64,000 bases of DNA from Alcaligenes pakistanensis (GTDB lineage: Bacteria; Pseudomonadota; Gammaproteobacteria; Burkholderiales; Burkholderiaceae_B): assembly GCF_014652815.1 (NCBI RefSeq), contig NZ_BMZN01000001.1, forward strand, positions 664,735 through 728,734, read 5' to 3'. Both the position numbers and the translations under genes were made by a program. The notes beneath the pieces were generated by a model. The model worked only from the letters and a program-made list of their open reading frames with translations. It searched no databases and was not told the origin of the DNA. Positions 29,236 to 38,392 of this stretch are shown piece by piece. Position 1 is the stretch's first letter. Each line of letters opens with the position of its first letter.

Positions 29236-29843
29236 AGCGTGTTGGTTTGCTGGGTGGCAGTTTCGACCCCATCCATAAGGCCCATGTGGCCTTGGCGGTG
29301 GCCGCTTTTGAGCAATTGAAGCTGGACCAGGTGCAGTTGTTGCCCGCAGCCCAGCCTTGGCAGCGCAATACTCTGGGTGCCAGCACTCTGGATCGTCTGG
29401 CCATGGCCGAGCTGGCAGCCCAGAGCCACCCTGCCATGCAGGTCAACCCCGTAGAAATCCTGCGCGGCGGCCCAACGTACACCATAGACACGGTGCGCGA
29501 ATTGCCTGCCGGGTCTCAGTACTACTGGATTTTAGGCAGCGACCAATTGCATAATTTTTGCAGCTGGAACGATTGGCAGGAAATTCTTGAATACGTCGAG
29601 CTGGCCGTTGCCCAGCGCCCTGGCAATCCCCTGGAAACGCCAGCCGCTTTGCAGCAAAAATTAAATCAGCTTCAGCGTCGTTTGCATCAGATCGACTTTG
29701 TTCCCATGGACATCTCGGCCACCGAAATTCGGGAGCGAGTGCAGCGCGGTGACAACATCACCCCACTGGTCCCGGAAAAAGTCGCTCAATACATTGACAA
29801 AAAACGACTCTATCTTTCCCACCCACAGGTGCGCCCTGTATAG
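29226..29843 (+). CDS. nadD: Nicotinate-nucleotide adenylyltransferase
   Basis: NadD makes deamido-NAD from nicotinate mononucleotide and ATP. The 205-residue protein has the nucleotidyl-transferase start [14 protein letters not shown] (7-20) and the C-terminal [10 protein letters not shown], the family's second ATP-contact motif. The ATG lies inside the hemF 3' end (10-base overlap). rsfS follows after 8 bases, the conserved nadD-rsfS-rlmH order of proteobacteria. Confidence 0.95.
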   Translation: MDLKRVGLLGGSFDPIHKAHVALAVAAFEQLKLDQVQLLPAAQPWQRNTLGASTLDRLAMAELAAQSHPAMQVNPVEILRGGPTYTIDTVRELPAGSQYYWILGSDQLHNFCSWNDWQEILEYVELAVAQRPGNPLETPAALQQKLNQLQRRLHQIDFVPMDISATEIRERVQRGDNITPLVPEKVAQYIDKKRLYLSHPQVRPV

Positions 29844-29851
29844 TTCTTTTT

Positions 29852-30256
29852 ATGAATATAGAAACACTTCAACGTCTCGTCATCGATGCCCTCGAGGACG
29901 TCAAAGCTCAAGACATCAAGGTCTTTAGCACTACCCACATGACCGGCCTGTTCGATCGTGTGGTGATCGCCAGTGGTACGTCCAACCGGCAAACCCGCGC
30001 TTTGATCAAAAGCGTATTTGATAAAGCACGTCAAAACAAAGTCGACATCCTGGCCCACGAAGGCGAGGATACCGGCGAATGGGTCTTGCTGGATCTGGGC
30101 GATATCGTGGTGCATTGCATGCAGCCCGCCATTCGCCAGTACTACAACCTGGAAGAACTGTGGGGTGAACGTCCAGTCGACGTAGAGCTGCTGCCACAAT
30201 CGCGCCAAGTTCCTCAGCCTGGCTTTTACGCCAGCGCTGATGAGGACGAGGACTAA
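29852..30256 (+). CDS. rsfS: Ribosome silencing factor RsfS
   Basis: RsfS binds ribosomal protein L14 and blocks subunit joining when nutrients are short. The 134-residue protein has the Iojap/RsfS core: VIDALEDVKAQDIKVF, FDRVVIASGTSNRQTRALI, EGEDTGEWVLLDLGDIVVHCM and YYNLEELW. The C-terminus has an acidic DEDED tail. An intrinsic terminator and a 75-bp-period tandem repeat separate it from rlmH. Confidence 0.96.
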   Translation: MNIETLQRLVIDALEDVKAQDIKVFSTTHMTGLFDRVVIASGTSNRQTRALIKSVFDKARQNKVDILAHEGEDTGEWVLLDLGDIVVHCMQPAIRQYYNLEELWGERPVDVELLPQSRQVPQPGFYASADEDED

Positions 30257-30285
30257 GCGCTTCCTCCGCCCTATCGGCGGTACCC

Positions 30286-30316
30286 AGGCCGCTCCTAAAC
30301 AGGCGGCCTTTTTTTT
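30286..30316 (+). terminator. Intrinsic terminator after rsfS
   Basis: AGGCCGC (30286-30292) pairs with GCGGCCT (30303-30309), and eight Ts follow (30309-30316). It lies 30 bp after the rsfS stop. Confidence 0.8.
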
Positions 30317-30460
30317 ACCGCCGGGCCGCCCCAAGGCAAAAACACCCCCTCGGGGGGCAGCAAGCCAAAGGCGCAGCGTGGGGGTATTTTTACCGCCGGG
30401 CCGCCCCAAGGTAAAAAACGCTCCCTCGAGGGCAGCAAGCCAGAGGCGCAGCATGGGGGC
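30316..30460. repeat. Two tandem copies of a GC-rich intergenic repeat
   Basis: Copies at 30316-30385 and 30391-30460 share TACCGCCGGGCCGCCCCAAG, then an A-run, a CCCTCG/GGGGCAGC core, AAGCCA-AGGCGCAGC and GGGGG at the end (period 75 bp). From memory this resembles a dispersed intergenic element common in Bordetella, Achromobacter and relatives. It occupies most of the rsfS-rlmH spacer. Confidence 0.8.
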
Positions 30461-30489
30461 TTTTCCCTCTTTTTTTCTGACGACTTTTC

Positions 30490-30960
30490 ATGAAACTCAT
30501 TGTCATCGCGGTCGGTCAGCGCATGCCCGACTGGGTGGAACAAGGCTGGCAGGAATACGCGCGCCGCATGCCGCAAGACTGCGCGATAGAACTGCGCGAA
30601 ATCAAGGCCGAACCACGTACCAGTGGCAAAACAGCCGCCCAGATGATGCAGGCCGAAGCCAAACGTATTGAAGCTGCCATTCCTGCCCAGGCCATGCGCA
30701 TTGCCCTGGACGAACGAGGCAAGGACCTGACCACCGTCAAGCTGGCCCAGGAACTGGAGCGCTGGCGTAGCAGCGGTCAGGACATTGCCATTTTGGTCGG
30801 TGGCCCTGATGGGCTGGATGCATCCCTAAAGCAAAGCTGCCACGGCATGCTGCGCCTGTCCTCCCTGACCTTGCCCCACCCTCTGGTACGCATTTTTCTG
30901 GCCGAACAACTGTATCGTGCCTGGTCCGTTATGACCGGTCACCCTTATCACCGTGCCTGA
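30490..30960 (+). CDS. rlmH: 23S rRNA pseudouridine-1915 N3-methyltransferase
   Basis: RlmH methylates pseudouridine 1915 in helix 69 of 23S rRNA. The 156-residue SPOUT-fold protein begins [20 protein letters not shown] and has the SAM-binding knot segment [10 protein letters not shown] and the C-terminal [18 protein letters not shown], all standard for the family at its normal length of about 155. maf follows after 27 bases. Confidence 0.96.
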   Translation: MKLIVIAVGQRMPDWVEQGWQEYARRMPQDCAIELREIKAEPRTSGKTAAQMMQAEAKRIEAAIPAQAMRIALDERGKDLTTVKLAQELERWRSSGQDIAILVGGPDGLDASLKQSCHGMLRLSSLTLPHPLVRIFLAEQLYRAWSVMTGHPYHRA

Positions 30961-30987
30961 GCCCTCTTTTCTTCGTTTTCGTCTCTT

Positions 30988-31599
30988 ATGCCTTTTCAGC
31001 CCATCTATTTAGCCTCCGCCAGCCCGCGACGCCATGACTTGCTCAACAGCATTCAGATTAACCACGAGGTACTGAATGTCCCCAGCCCTCCCGGGGAGGA
31101 TGAGCCACGCCTGGAACAGGAAGCCGTACTGGATTACGTTCGCCGCACGGCTCGCGACAAATTGCTGCGTGCGTTGGAATGGCGCGCTCAGGAAAACAGC
31201 CTGGATCAGGAGCGCGCTATTTTGAGTGCTGACACCACGGTTTGCATGGGCGAGGATATTTTTGGCAAGCCGGCTGACATTGCGGACGCCACGCGCATTC
31301 TGCGCGAGCTGTCGGGCCGACGCCATCAAGTCATGACGGCCTTGTCCTTAGGGGTAGGCGGGGTGGAATTTGAAAGCATCAGCATCAGCGAAGTCAGCTT
31401 CAAAACCTTGAGTGATCAAGAAATCCAGGAATACTGCGCCAGTGGCGAGCCTATGGGCAAAGCCGGTGCTTATGGCATTCAAGGTTTGGGTGGCGCATTC
31501 ATCAGCCATTTGAGCGGTAGCTACACCGGCGTCATGGGTTTGCCAGTACACGAAACCTACCGTTTGCTGGAATTGGCCAATCTGAAGATCCGTACCTAA
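30988..31599 (+). CDS. maf: Maf family nucleotide pyrophosphatase
   Basis: Maf proteins hydrolyse non-canonical or specific nucleoside triphosphates to monophosphates. The 203-residue protein begins with YLASASPRRHDLL, has LSADTTVCMGEDIFGKPAD in the middle and GKAGAYGIQGLGGAFI near the end, all Maf signatures. The subtype (dTTP/UTP or other) is not certain. The gene is next to rlmH. The usual next gene, rng, is absent; dsbG follows after a 150-bp gap. Confidence 0.94.
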   Translation: MPFQPIYLASASPRRHDLLNSIQINHEVLNVPSPPGEDEPRLEQEAVLDYVRRTARDKLLRALEWRAQENSLDQERAILSADTTVCMGEDIFGKPADIADATRILRELSGRRHQVMTALSLGVGGVEFESISISEVSFKTLSDQEIQEYCASGEPMGKAGAYGIQGLGGAFISHLSGSYTGVMGLPVHETYRLLELANLKIRT

Positions 31600-31749
31600 C
31601 ATCCGGCAAGGCCGGAGAAACAGCTCGATCAGAACAAGAACGGGGAACTATCCCGGTACGGCTTAGTCCCACTCTTTTATTCAATTTAGTTCTTAGTATA
31701 TATTTTCTGGATATATACATTTAACGACTGTTTTGCAGGATTAACCACC

Positions 31750-32523
31750 ATGCCGCTTTCCTCTTTTTCGATTCGTCTTGCCCTGGCCGGTTTGCTGTGT
31801 GCCAGTACCGTCGCACAAGCGGCAGACCGTCCTGCCGCCCTGAAGGCTCTGGAAGAGCAAGGGCTGTCTATTGTGGGCGAGTTTGATGCTCCCGGTGGTC
31901 TAAAAGCCTGGGGGGCCTATAGCGGCAACCGCGCCCTGGCCGTGTACACCCTGCCTGATGGTCAGCATATGCTGGTGGGTACGATGATTGATGCCAACGG
32001 CGAAGAAGTTCGCCCCGAAGGCCTGGACAAGCTGGTGCAACCCGCTATTGCCAAAGACATGTTGGGCAAGCTGGAACAATCCCGCTGGATCAAAGACGGG
32101 GACGACAAGGCGCCACGCGTGGTCTACGTCTTTACCGACCCCAACTGCCCCTACTGCATGCAGTTCTGGCAAATGGCGCGCCCTTGGGTAGAGTCAGGCA
32201 AAGTACAGCTACGCCACATCATGGTCGGCATTCTGGCACCGAGCAGCGGCCCCAAATCGGCGGCTATTTTAGCGGCTAAAAATCCGACTCAAGCGTTAAA
32301 CGAGCATTCGCTTGCCATGCTGAAAGACCGCAATGCCGGTGTCAAAGCCATAGACGCGATCCCAAGCGACATTGAGGCGGACCTGACACGCAATGAAGAC
32401 CTGATGATGGGTTGGGACTTGCGCGCTACCCCCGCCATGGTCTGGAAAGATGAGCAAGGCCATATTCAGATGCAGACAGGTGCTTCGCCCGACATAGCCG
32501 CCCGCGTGTTCGGCCCTCGCTAA
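31750..32523 (+). CDS. dsbG: Periplasmic thiol:disulfide interchange protein DsbG
   Basis: DsbG is a periplasmic thioredoxin-fold reductant or isomerase that protects single cysteines. The 257-residue protein has a signal peptide (cleavage after AQA, about residue 24), an N-terminal dimerisation domain, the active site CPYC (C133, C136) in FTDPNCPYCMQFW, and the cis-proline segment RATPAMVW. CPYC rather than CGYC, and the overall alignment, favour DsbG over DsbC. A small gene follows after 21 bases. Confidence 0.9.
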   Translation: MPLSSFSIRLALAGLLCASTVAQAADRPAALKALEEQGLSIVGEFDAPGGLKAWGAYSGNRALAVYTLPDGQHMLVGTMIDANGEEVRPEGLDKLVQPAIAKDMLGKLEQSRWIKDGDDKAPRVVYVFTDPNCPYCMQFWQMARPWVESGKVQLRHIMVGILAPSSGPKSAAILAAKNPTQALNEHSLAMLKDRNAGVKAIDAIPSDIEADLTRNEDLMMGWDLRATPAMVWKDEQGHIQMQTGASPDIAARVFGPR

Positions 32524-32544
32524 TTCCACTAAGGTATACCGCTC

Positions 32545-32847
32545 ATGAGCACCCGTGTTCTCCTGCACGCCCCCACCCCCGACGCTTTGGAGCGCGCCCG
32601 CAGCAATGCGCGCAACCTGCTCAAAGACATACCCGACGCCCAGATCCGCATCATCGTCAACGCCCAGGCTGTCAAAACCTGCATACAAGGCGCTGAAGAC
32701 GAATGCGACACTTACACCTACCTGTGTCCTAACACGTTGCGTAACCAGGCTCTCCAGGCGCCTGAACGCTTCCAGACACTAGGCCAAGGTGCTATCACTG
32801 CCTTGGTTCAATTACAGGCAGAAAACTGGCTGTATATCCGAGCTTGA
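32545..32847 (+). CDS. DsrE-like small protein
   Basis: This 100-residue protein has an alpha/beta layout like DsrE/YchN-fold proteins: VLLHAPTPDALERARSNARNLL, then IRIIVNAQAVKTCI, then a Cys-containing CDTYTYLCPNTLRNQAL and a final LGQGAITALVQLQAENWLYIR. Such proteins bind or shuttle sulfur or serve as small regulators; three cysteines occur here, but no role is proven. It starts 21 bases after dsbG and is followed by a terminator, so the two likely form an operon. Confidence 0.7.
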   Translation: MSTRVLLHAPTPDALERARSNARNLLKDIPDAQIRIIVNAQAVKTCIQGAEDECDTYTYLCPNTLRNQALQAPERFQTLGQGAITALVQLQAENWLYIRA

Positions 32848-32929
32848 GTGGGGTGTAGGGCCAGAACAACGGACCATACTGGCCGGTCATTAATCTGACA
32901 AGCCTGCACCAAAGCTTGATACGATAACG

Positions 32930-32956
32930 AAGCCCGCGACGAGCGGGCTTATTTTT
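32930..32956 (+). terminator. Intrinsic terminator after the dsbG unit
   Basis: AAGCCCGC (32930-32937) pairs with GCGGGCTT (32943-32950) around a 5-base loop, followed by ATTTTTA. It directly precedes the MipA gene. Confidence 0.88.
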
Positions 32957-32980
32957 ACCCCGTATCAAAAGGAATCTGTC

Positions 32981-33751
32981 ATGCCCCAACTACCCCGCTC
33001 TGCTCTGCGTCCCTGCCTGTTACTGGCTCTCTGCGTTATAGGAAGCAGCCAGGCACTCGCTCAGCAAACGACTATTGGTTTGGGCATGGGCTTTGCTCCC
33101 AAGTACGAAGGCTCGGACAGCTACAGCGGCCGTGCCTACCCCCTGATCTCCCACCGCAATGGCCACTTCTTTCTGGCCCCCAAGGCTGGCATGCCCGCCA
33201 TTGGTCTGCAAACCCAATTGACGGATAACTGGACCATTGGTACTTATGCCTCCCTGTCGCGTTCGCGCGATGCCGGTGATGGCAGCCGCCTGCATGGTAC
33301 CGATGACATTGATCGTCATGGAAACCTGGGGGTCTTTACCGCCTACCAGTTGGGCGATGCAAAAATTGAGGGGAGCTACTACCAGGCCCTGAAAAGCGGC
33401 TATGGCGCCACTGCCGTGCTGGATCTGAGCTACCGCCTCTGGAACAACCAGGACAGCAGCTTTTCAGTGGGCACCGAATTGAAATGGTCCAACGAAAAAG
33501 CCATGCGCACCTACTTTGGCGTGCAATCGCATGAAGTCGTCAATAGCGGCGGCCAACTGCGTACGTACCGCCCTGACTCGGGCCTGCGCTCCTACGCCCT
33601 GTACGGCCAATACACTCACAAGCTAAGCGAAAGCTGGTCGCTGCAAGGTTTGCTGGGTGTGAACACTCTGGGTGAAGAAGCCAAAGACAGCCCGCTGGTC
33701 GAGAAGAAAAGCAGTGTCTTTGGTGGCGTAGGCTTGGGCTATAGCTTCTAA
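32981..33751 (+). CDS. MipA/OmpV family outer-membrane protein
   Basis: This 256-residue protein has a signal peptide (cleavage near ALA-QQ, residue 28) and alternating beta-strand sequence ending in aromatic F, as in outer-membrane barrels. GMGFAPKYEGSDSY, YPLISHRNGHFFLAPKAGMP and the final VFGGVGLGYSF match the MipA/OmpV family, whose E. coli member scaffolds MltA and PBP1B. The specific role here is not known. AAGGA precedes the ATG. It is convergent with yciH. Confidence 0.9.
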   Translation: MPQLPRSALRPCLLLALCVIGSSQALAQQTTIGLGMGFAPKYEGSDSYSGRAYPLISHRNGHFFLAPKAGMPAIGLQTQLTDNWTIGTYASLSRSRDAGDGSRLHGTDDIDRHGNLGVFTAYQLGDAKIEGSYYQALKSGYGATAVLDLSYRLWNNQDSSFSVGTELKWSNEKAMRTYFGVQSHEVVNSGGQLRTYRPDSGLRSYALYGQYTHKLSESWSLQGLLGVNTLGEEAKDSPLVEKKSSVFGGVGLGYSF

Positions 33752-33758
33752 GCGTCTA

Positions 33759-34136
33759 CTAGGGTCTGCCGACCCGCTTGACCGTCAAGCCGTTGTGTTC
33801 CAGGCGTGCCTGCACAACGGCTCGGTGATCCCCCTGAATCTCCAGCGTTCCCTCTTTTAGCGTCCCCCCGGCTCCACAGGCATTTTTCAATTCTTTGATC
33901 AAGGCTTTGAGCTGATCTTCCGGCATGACCAATCCACTAATCACGGTCACACCCTTGCCTTTACGCCCCTTGGTCTCCAGACTCAAGCGCACCGGCCCCT
34001 GGACCTGAGCCAGCTGTTCCTGACGGCGTGTTTCTTCACAACAACATTGATTTTGTGGCTGCCCACAATCCGGGCACATACGCCCCTGATCGGTGCTGTA
34101 CACCAATCGAGATAATTGATCCGATAAGCTGGCCAT
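33759..34136 (-). CDS. yciH: SUI1/eIF1-like translation factor YciH
   Basis: This 125-residue protein has a C-terminal SUI1 domain: GRKGKGVTVISGLVMPEDQLKALIKELKNACGAGGTLKEGTLEIQGDH is present as a block at about residues 54-101. The N-terminus has a cysteine cluster (CPDCGQPQNQCCCEE) that may hold a metal ion. YciH influences initiation fidelity in E. coli, but its role is still debated. ATG 34136 has GAGAGG upstream; an 8-residue extension to 34160 is not supported. Confidence 0.92.
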   Translation of the reverse strand: MASLSDQLSRLVYSTDQGRMCPDCGQPQNQCCCEETRRQEQLAQVQGPVRLSLETKGRKGKGVTVISGLVMPEDQLKALIKELKNACGAGGTLKEGTLEIQGDHRAVVQARLEHNGLTVKRVGRP

Positions 34137-34159
34137 AGCCTCTCGCTTCCTTAAATACA

Positions 34160-34188
34160 TAAAAAAAGCCCACCGAATCGGTGGGCTT
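34160..34188 (-). terminator. Terminator of the DUF945 gene
   Basis: AAGCCCACC (34166-34174) pairs with GGTGGGCTT (34180-34188), loop of 5. On the minus strand the hairpin is followed by five or more Ts. It lies between the DUF945 gene and the downstream yciH. Confidence 0.88.
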
Positions 34189-34212
34189 CACGCTGGACAA
34201 AGCCCAGACGAA

Positions 34213-35667
34213 TTACATCATGCCCATCAGAACCAGGCCAAGCAATTGCTCGGAGGTAAAGCGCTGGCCGTTGATGTCAAAAACACGATCGGTACCGTTG
34301 TACTTGATTTCGGTAGAGATGCTGTTTTCGTCAACCTTGACCATTTTGGACTCGGCGTAAGGAGCTACGGCGGCATCCAGAACCATATCCAGCATGGCAG
34401 CATTGCCTTCTTCAGCCGACAGGCCTTCAGACTTGTCCATCTCGGCGGCCAGACCACGCAGCATGGCTTTGGAGATCAGCACATCCAGCTGAGCGGCAGG
34501 AATCGCTTCCACCCACAGTTCTGGGCTTTCTTTCAGCTCTTGAGCCGATGCGTTAGGCTTTTGCAGTTCAACGCGCAGATTGGCTTTGGACTCACCGGCA
34601 GCGGTGTACCAGCGCAAAGGCTCAATACGCAGCACAGGTTTGTGTTCCAGAGCTTGCAGAACCAATTCCAGCATCTTCTGGGCAGTAGCCGAATCGACCG
34701 ATTCAATATCGTTTTGCAGATTCGAATCCGACAGCAGCTTGGAGAAAGCAGCAATAGCAGGAGCGTACACACGGTCAAAATTCATGACCAGCTCAGCCGA
34801 ACCCAGCTTGACCTTGTCTTCAAAAACCAACTCGGACAGCTGGTAGCTGACCTTGGTGTCGCTGATGGAGTCTTTGGTGACCGCATCGGAGTTCACCGCA
34901 ATTTGCTTGAAGGTAATACCGTCAGTTTCTGCCGTGCTCATCTTGACGTTATCAACGCTCAGCTTGCCAACTTGCTTGCCGTTGACATTAATGTCACCGT
35001 CTTGCTTGAAGTCCAGCACGAAGTTGGAAGCTTGCAGCGTCAAAGGATCATCGCTGATGTCATCCACAAACAAGTTGGGAAAGCTACCTGTGACAACGAT
35101 ATCTTTGCTCTTGCCACCGGCTTTGGTGCGCAGTTGACCACCGCTGAAATCAACCTTGATCTCGTCGCCTTGATGCTTGATGGCTTCAAAATGCACGTTA
35201 GAGTCCACGGCACCGTCAAAACCCACCAGGCTATCCGCCCACAAAGGAGTCTTGTCGCCAGTCAGCTTGAACCAGCCCTCGGAGTCTTTGGTCTTGACCA
35301 GGGTGCTGTGCGACAAGGCCGCAACAGGGGTAAAGTTACCCAGCGCCAATGCCGACATAGGCAGTGGACCGTGGCTGATCTTGTCTTCGAAGGTCAGCTC
35401 CAGAGGTTTTTCGTCAGCGGCTGTCGGTTTGATGGTGATGGTGTAACGCGCGTTGGAGGACAATACCCCACGTTGATACTCGATCACATTCATAACAACC
35501 GATTCGCTCATCCCCATTTGCTGGAGCTGCTCGGCGGCCAAGGTATTGAACTGGGCCACTTTATCCTGGACCAGCGCTTCTGTTTTCTTGCCGGTATACC
35601 AGGTTGAACCGCCATATGCGGCCGCTAATACGACAACCAGTGTGACCAGCCCTGTGCTTTTCTTCAT
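34213..35667 (-). CDS. DUF945 (YdgA-like) family protein
   Basis: This 484-residue protein has one N-terminal hydrophobic segment (about residues 6-22) that could be a signal anchor, then a long mixed alpha/beta body. The N-terminal WYTGKKTEALVQDKVAQFN and the repeated short beta segments fit DUF945/YdgA proteins, which face the periplasm and have no firm function. Composition is less GC-biased than neighbours, with many lysines and aspartates. It has its own terminator and is preceded by a GGGAAG site. Confidence 0.82.
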   Translation of the reverse strand: MKKSTGLVTLVVVLAAAYGGSTWYTGKKTEALVQDKVAQFNTLAAEQLQQMGMSESVVMNVIEYQRGVLSSNARYTITIKPTAADEKPLELTFEDKISHGPLPMSALALGNFTPVAALSHSTLVKTKDSEGWFKLTGDKTPLWADSLVGFDGAVDSNVHFEAIKHQGDEIKVDFSGGQLRTKAGGKSKDIVVTGSFPNLFVDDISDDPLTLQASNFVLDFKQDGDINVNGKQVGKLSVDNVKMSTAETDGITFKQIAVNSDAVTKDSISDTKVSYQLSELVFEDKVKLGSAELVMNFDRVYAPAIAAFSKLLSDSNLQNDIESVDSATAQKMLELVLQALEHKPVLRIEPLRWYTAAGESKANLRVELQKPNASAQELKESPELWVEAIPAAQLDVLISKAMLRGLAAEMDKSEGLSAEEGNAAMLDMVLDAAVAPYAESKMVKVDENSISTEIKYNGTDRVFDINGQRFTSEQLLGLVLMGMM

Positions 35668-35745
35668 GACTTCCCTTTTGTAGACCTACAGTCCCAACTT
35701 CAAATAGCCGACATAATACCGAAACTAAGTTTGACAGATGGTAGT

Positions 35746-36621
35746 TTATTCCCCGTAATTGTAACTATTCACCTGCGTAATACGAGCGACATCATCTTCC
35801 CCCAAGCCCAAGCGATGGGCGGCACGATACGTTTGCTGGGCCGCATGGGCCACTGGCATGCTGGTGTGGCTGACACTGGCCAGCGCGGCCACCGTGTTCA
35901 AATCCTTCAACATCGTGTCCACCGACGCCTTAACCTGACTATCGCGCGCGGTCATGCGTGGCACGAACAATTGCAGCAAGACCGAATCGGCCCAGCCACC
36001 ACCCAGCGCTTCACTGATTTTGGATGCATCCACGCCATTGTCATTGGCCAGACTCAAGGCTTCAGCAATCGCTGTCAGGGTCGTGGCCACAATCGTCTGA
36101 TTGCATAACTTTGTTACTTGGCCAGCCCCTACCGCCCCCATCAGGGTGACGCGCTGCGAATAGGCCGCCAGCACAGAACGCACTTGGTCCAGTTGAGCCG
36201 CATCGCCCCCGACCATGATCGCCAAGCTGCCTTGCTCCGCCCCACCCACACCGCCCGACACCGGAGCATCCAACCAATGCGCACCACAACGCTGCTGCAA
36301 TTGGGCTGCCATCTGACGGGTCGCCTGAGGAGGAATCGAGGAGTGGTCCACCACAATCCGTAAGGCACCCTGCACGCTGGCCAAACCCTGTTCGCCCAGT
36401 ACGGTGTCGTGCACAGCCTGAGCATCAAAGACGCACAAGAACACAGACTCGCATTGCTCGGCCATATGCGCCGGCGTATCGCACCAGACCGCCCCCGCTT
36501 GAATCAAGGCACTGGCCTTCTCTTTGGAACGGTTCCAAATACGAACCTGGTGACCGGCTTCCAACAAGCGACGCACCATAGGCTGGCCCATACGGCCTAA
36601 ACCACAAAAACCAATATTCAT
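35746..36621 (-). CDS. NAD(P)-dependent beta-hydroxyacid dehydrogenase
   Basis: This 291-residue 3-hydroxyisobutyrate-dehydrogenase-type oxidoreductase begins MNIGFCGLGRMGQPMVRRLL, the Rossmann nucleotide motif. The substrate motif DAPVSGGVGGAEQGSLAIMVGG and the catalytic-lysine segment GAGQVTKLCNQTIVATT are intact. Such enzymes act on hydroxyisobutyrate, tartronate semialdehyde or related acids; the substrate is unclear. A longer frame to 36726 crosses the maiA terminator, so I use ATG 36621. Confidence 0.9.
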   Translation of the reverse strand: MNIGFCGLGRMGQPMVRRLLEAGHQVRIWNRSKEKASALIQAGAVWCDTPAHMAEQCESVFLCVFDAQAVHDTVLGEQGLASVQGALRIVVDHSSIPPQATRQMAAQLQQRCGAHWLDAPVSGGVGGAEQGSLAIMVGGDAAQLDQVRSVLAAYSQRVTLMGAVGAGQVTKLCNQTIVATTLTAIAEALSLANDNGVDASKISEALGGGWADSVLLQLFVPRMTARDSQVKASVDTMLKDLNTVAALASVSHTSMPVAHAAQQTYRAAHRLGLGEDDVARITQVNSYNYGE

Positions 36622-36670
36622 CTCTAGTCCTTTACCTCCCGAGACGGGAGTGCATGCAGATTGGAGGGCA

Positions 36671-36694
36671 AGAAAAACCCGCCTGTCGGCGGGT
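36671..36694 (-). terminator. Terminator after maiA
   Basis: ACCCGCC (36677-36683) pairs with GGCGGGT (36688-36694), tetraloop TGTC. On the minus strand TTTTCTT follows. It separates maiA from the dehydrogenase gene. Confidence 0.8.
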
Positions 36695-36737
36695 AGAGGC
36701 TGGCCAGCCCAGTTCTGGACGGCCATCAGGGCAAGCT

Positions 36738-37385
36738 TTACGCAGCGTCAGGTTGACGATCCGGAGCAGCCTCTTGAAAAGCGGACAGCTCCAGGCATTT
36801 TTCTTCAACCGCCAGCAGGCGCGGAAACGCTGCCAGATCAATTTCAAAACGACGCGCATTGAACATTTGCGGAATCAGGCAGATTTCAGCAAGACCGGGG
36901 GTATCACCAAAGATAAAATGCTGGTCTTTCTTGCCATGTCGCTGCACCAGAGCTTCCAGCCCTTCCAAGCCCACGCTGACCCAGTGGCGATACCACTGAT
37001 TACGGGCTTGTTCTTCGACATTCAATTCGTTCTTCAAATACTGCAGGACGCGCAGATTATTCAAAGGATGAATATCGCAAGCCACGGTTTGCGCCATGGA
37101 CCGCGCCCAGGCCCGCTCTGCCGAGGCTTTAGGCAATAGCGGCAACTCGGGATAGCGCTCGTCCAGGTACTCCAGAATGGCCAGAGATTGGGTGATGATC
37201 AAACCATCATCATCCAGCGCAGGCAGCAATTGCACGGGATTCACCTGCACATACTCAGGCTGGTGCTGCTGGCCGCCGTCTTTGACCAGATGAACAGGTT
37301 TGATCTGATACTCCAGACCCTTCAGGTTCAAACCAATCCGCACCCGGTAAGCGGCTGAGCTGCGAAAGTAGCTATACAGAATCAT
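36738..37385 (-). CDS. maiA: Maleylacetoacetate isomerase (zeta-class GST)
   Basis: This 215-residue glutathione S-transferase fold protein isomerises maleylacetoacetate (tyrosine catabolism) or maleylpyruvate (gentisate pathway). It has the zeta signature YSYFRSSAAYRVRIGLNLKG at the N-terminus (SSxxYRVR), NPVQLLPAL, ITQSLAILEYLDE and DIHPLNNLRVLQYL. No fumarylacetoacetase or dioxygenase is adjacent, so the pathway is open. It starts 35 bp after ispH and may be read from the same transcript. Confidence 0.9.
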   Translation of the reverse strand: MILYSYFRSSAAYRVRIGLNLKGLEYQIKPVHLVKDGGQQHQPEYVQVNPVQLLPALDDDGLIITQSLAILEYLDERYPELPLLPKASAERAWARSMAQTVACDIHPLNNLRVLQYLKNELNVEEQARNQWYRHWVSVGLEGLEALVQRHGKKDQHFIFGDTPGLAEICLIPQMFNARRFEIDLAAFPRLLAVEEKCLELSAFQEAAPDRQPDAA

Positions 37386-37420
37386 TTTGTCTCCTGTCCA
37401 CCCTGGGAAAATCTATTTTC

Positions 37421-38392
37421 TTATTTATTCAGGCTTTCAATTTTGCGCGAGAGTTCACGCGGCAAGGGGAAGGCGATGTTTTCTTCCACCCCATCCAGAG
37501 CGCGTACACGGCCTACGCCCAATTCCTGCAAACGCTGAATAACCTGATTAACCAGCACTTCCGGCGCAGAAGCCCCTGCCGTCACACCCACCCGTTTCTT
37601 GCCCACCAACCAGGCCGGGTCGATCATCTCGGGTTTGTCCAGCAGATAAGCCTCGGCTCCTTTGCGTTCAGCTACTTCACGCAAACGGTTGGAGTTGGAG
37701 CTGTTAGTGCTGCCCACAACCAGAACCAGATCACACTGGGGTGCCATGATTTTGACCGCATCCTGACGGTTTTGCGTGGCGTAACAGATATCGCTTTTCT
37801 TGGGCTCCACAATATTGGGGAAGCGCTCGCGCAGGGCCTGCGCGACGACGGCGGCATCATCCACCGACAAGGTGGTTTGTGTCACAAAAGCCAGATTATC
37901 GGGGTCCTTGATTTTCAGATTGGCCACGTCTTCTGGGGTTTCCACCAGATACATGCCACCATCCGCCTGTCCCAGCGTGCCTTCCACTTCCGGGTGACCC
38001 ACGTGACCGATCATGATGATTTCACGGCCTTCGGCGCGCATACGCGAGACTTCGATATGCACCTTAGTCACCAAAGGGCAGGTGGCATCAAATACTTTCA
38101 GACCACGCTGCTCGGCGTCATCCCGCACCTGACGCGACACGCCATGCGCCGAGAAAATCACGATGGCACCCGAAGGAGCCTCGTCCAACTCTTTGATAAA
38201 GATGGCCCCTTTATTGCGCAGGTCTTCCACTACGTAACGGTTGTGGACGATCTCGTGGCGCACATAAATGGGTGCGCCGTGCAATTCCAAGGCACGCTCG
38301 ACAATATCAATCGCGCGATCAACCCCAGCACAGAATCCGCGTGGCTGGGCCAGAACAACCTCAGCGTTCTGAACAGGAGTAGCTTGGCTCAT
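37421..38392 (-). CDS. ispH: 4-hydroxy-3-methylbut-2-enyl diphosphate reductase
   Basis: IspH is the last MEP-pathway enzyme, a 4Fe-4S protein that makes IPP and DMAPP. The 323-residue protein has the three cluster cysteines in [23 protein letters not shown] and [12 protein letters not shown], plus [13 protein letters not shown] and [10 protein letters not shown] for substrate binding. Its ATG overlaps the slpA stop (TAATG), the common slpA-ispH arrangement. Confidence 0.97.
   Translation of the reverse strand: MSQATPVQNAEVVLAQPRGFCAGVDRAIDIVERALELHGAPIYVRHEIVHNRYVVEDLRNKGAIFIKELDEAPSGAIVIFSAHGVSRQVRDDAEQRGLKVFDATCPLVTKVHIEVSRMRAEGREIIMIGHVGHPEVEGTLGQADGGMYLVETPEDVANLKIKDPDNLAFVTQTTLSVDDAAVVAQALRERFPNIVEPKKSDICYATQNRQDAVKIMAPQCDLVLVVGSTNSSNSNRLREVAERKGAEAYLLDKPEMIDPAWLVGKKRVGVTAGASAPEVLVNQVIQRLQELGVGRVRALDGVEENIAFPLPRELSRKIESLNK

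Noticed and set aside
36622..36726. N-terminal extension of the hydroxyacid dehydrogenase
   Set aside because: It would cross the maiA terminator hairpin and lies before the Rossmann start MNIGFCGLGRMG.
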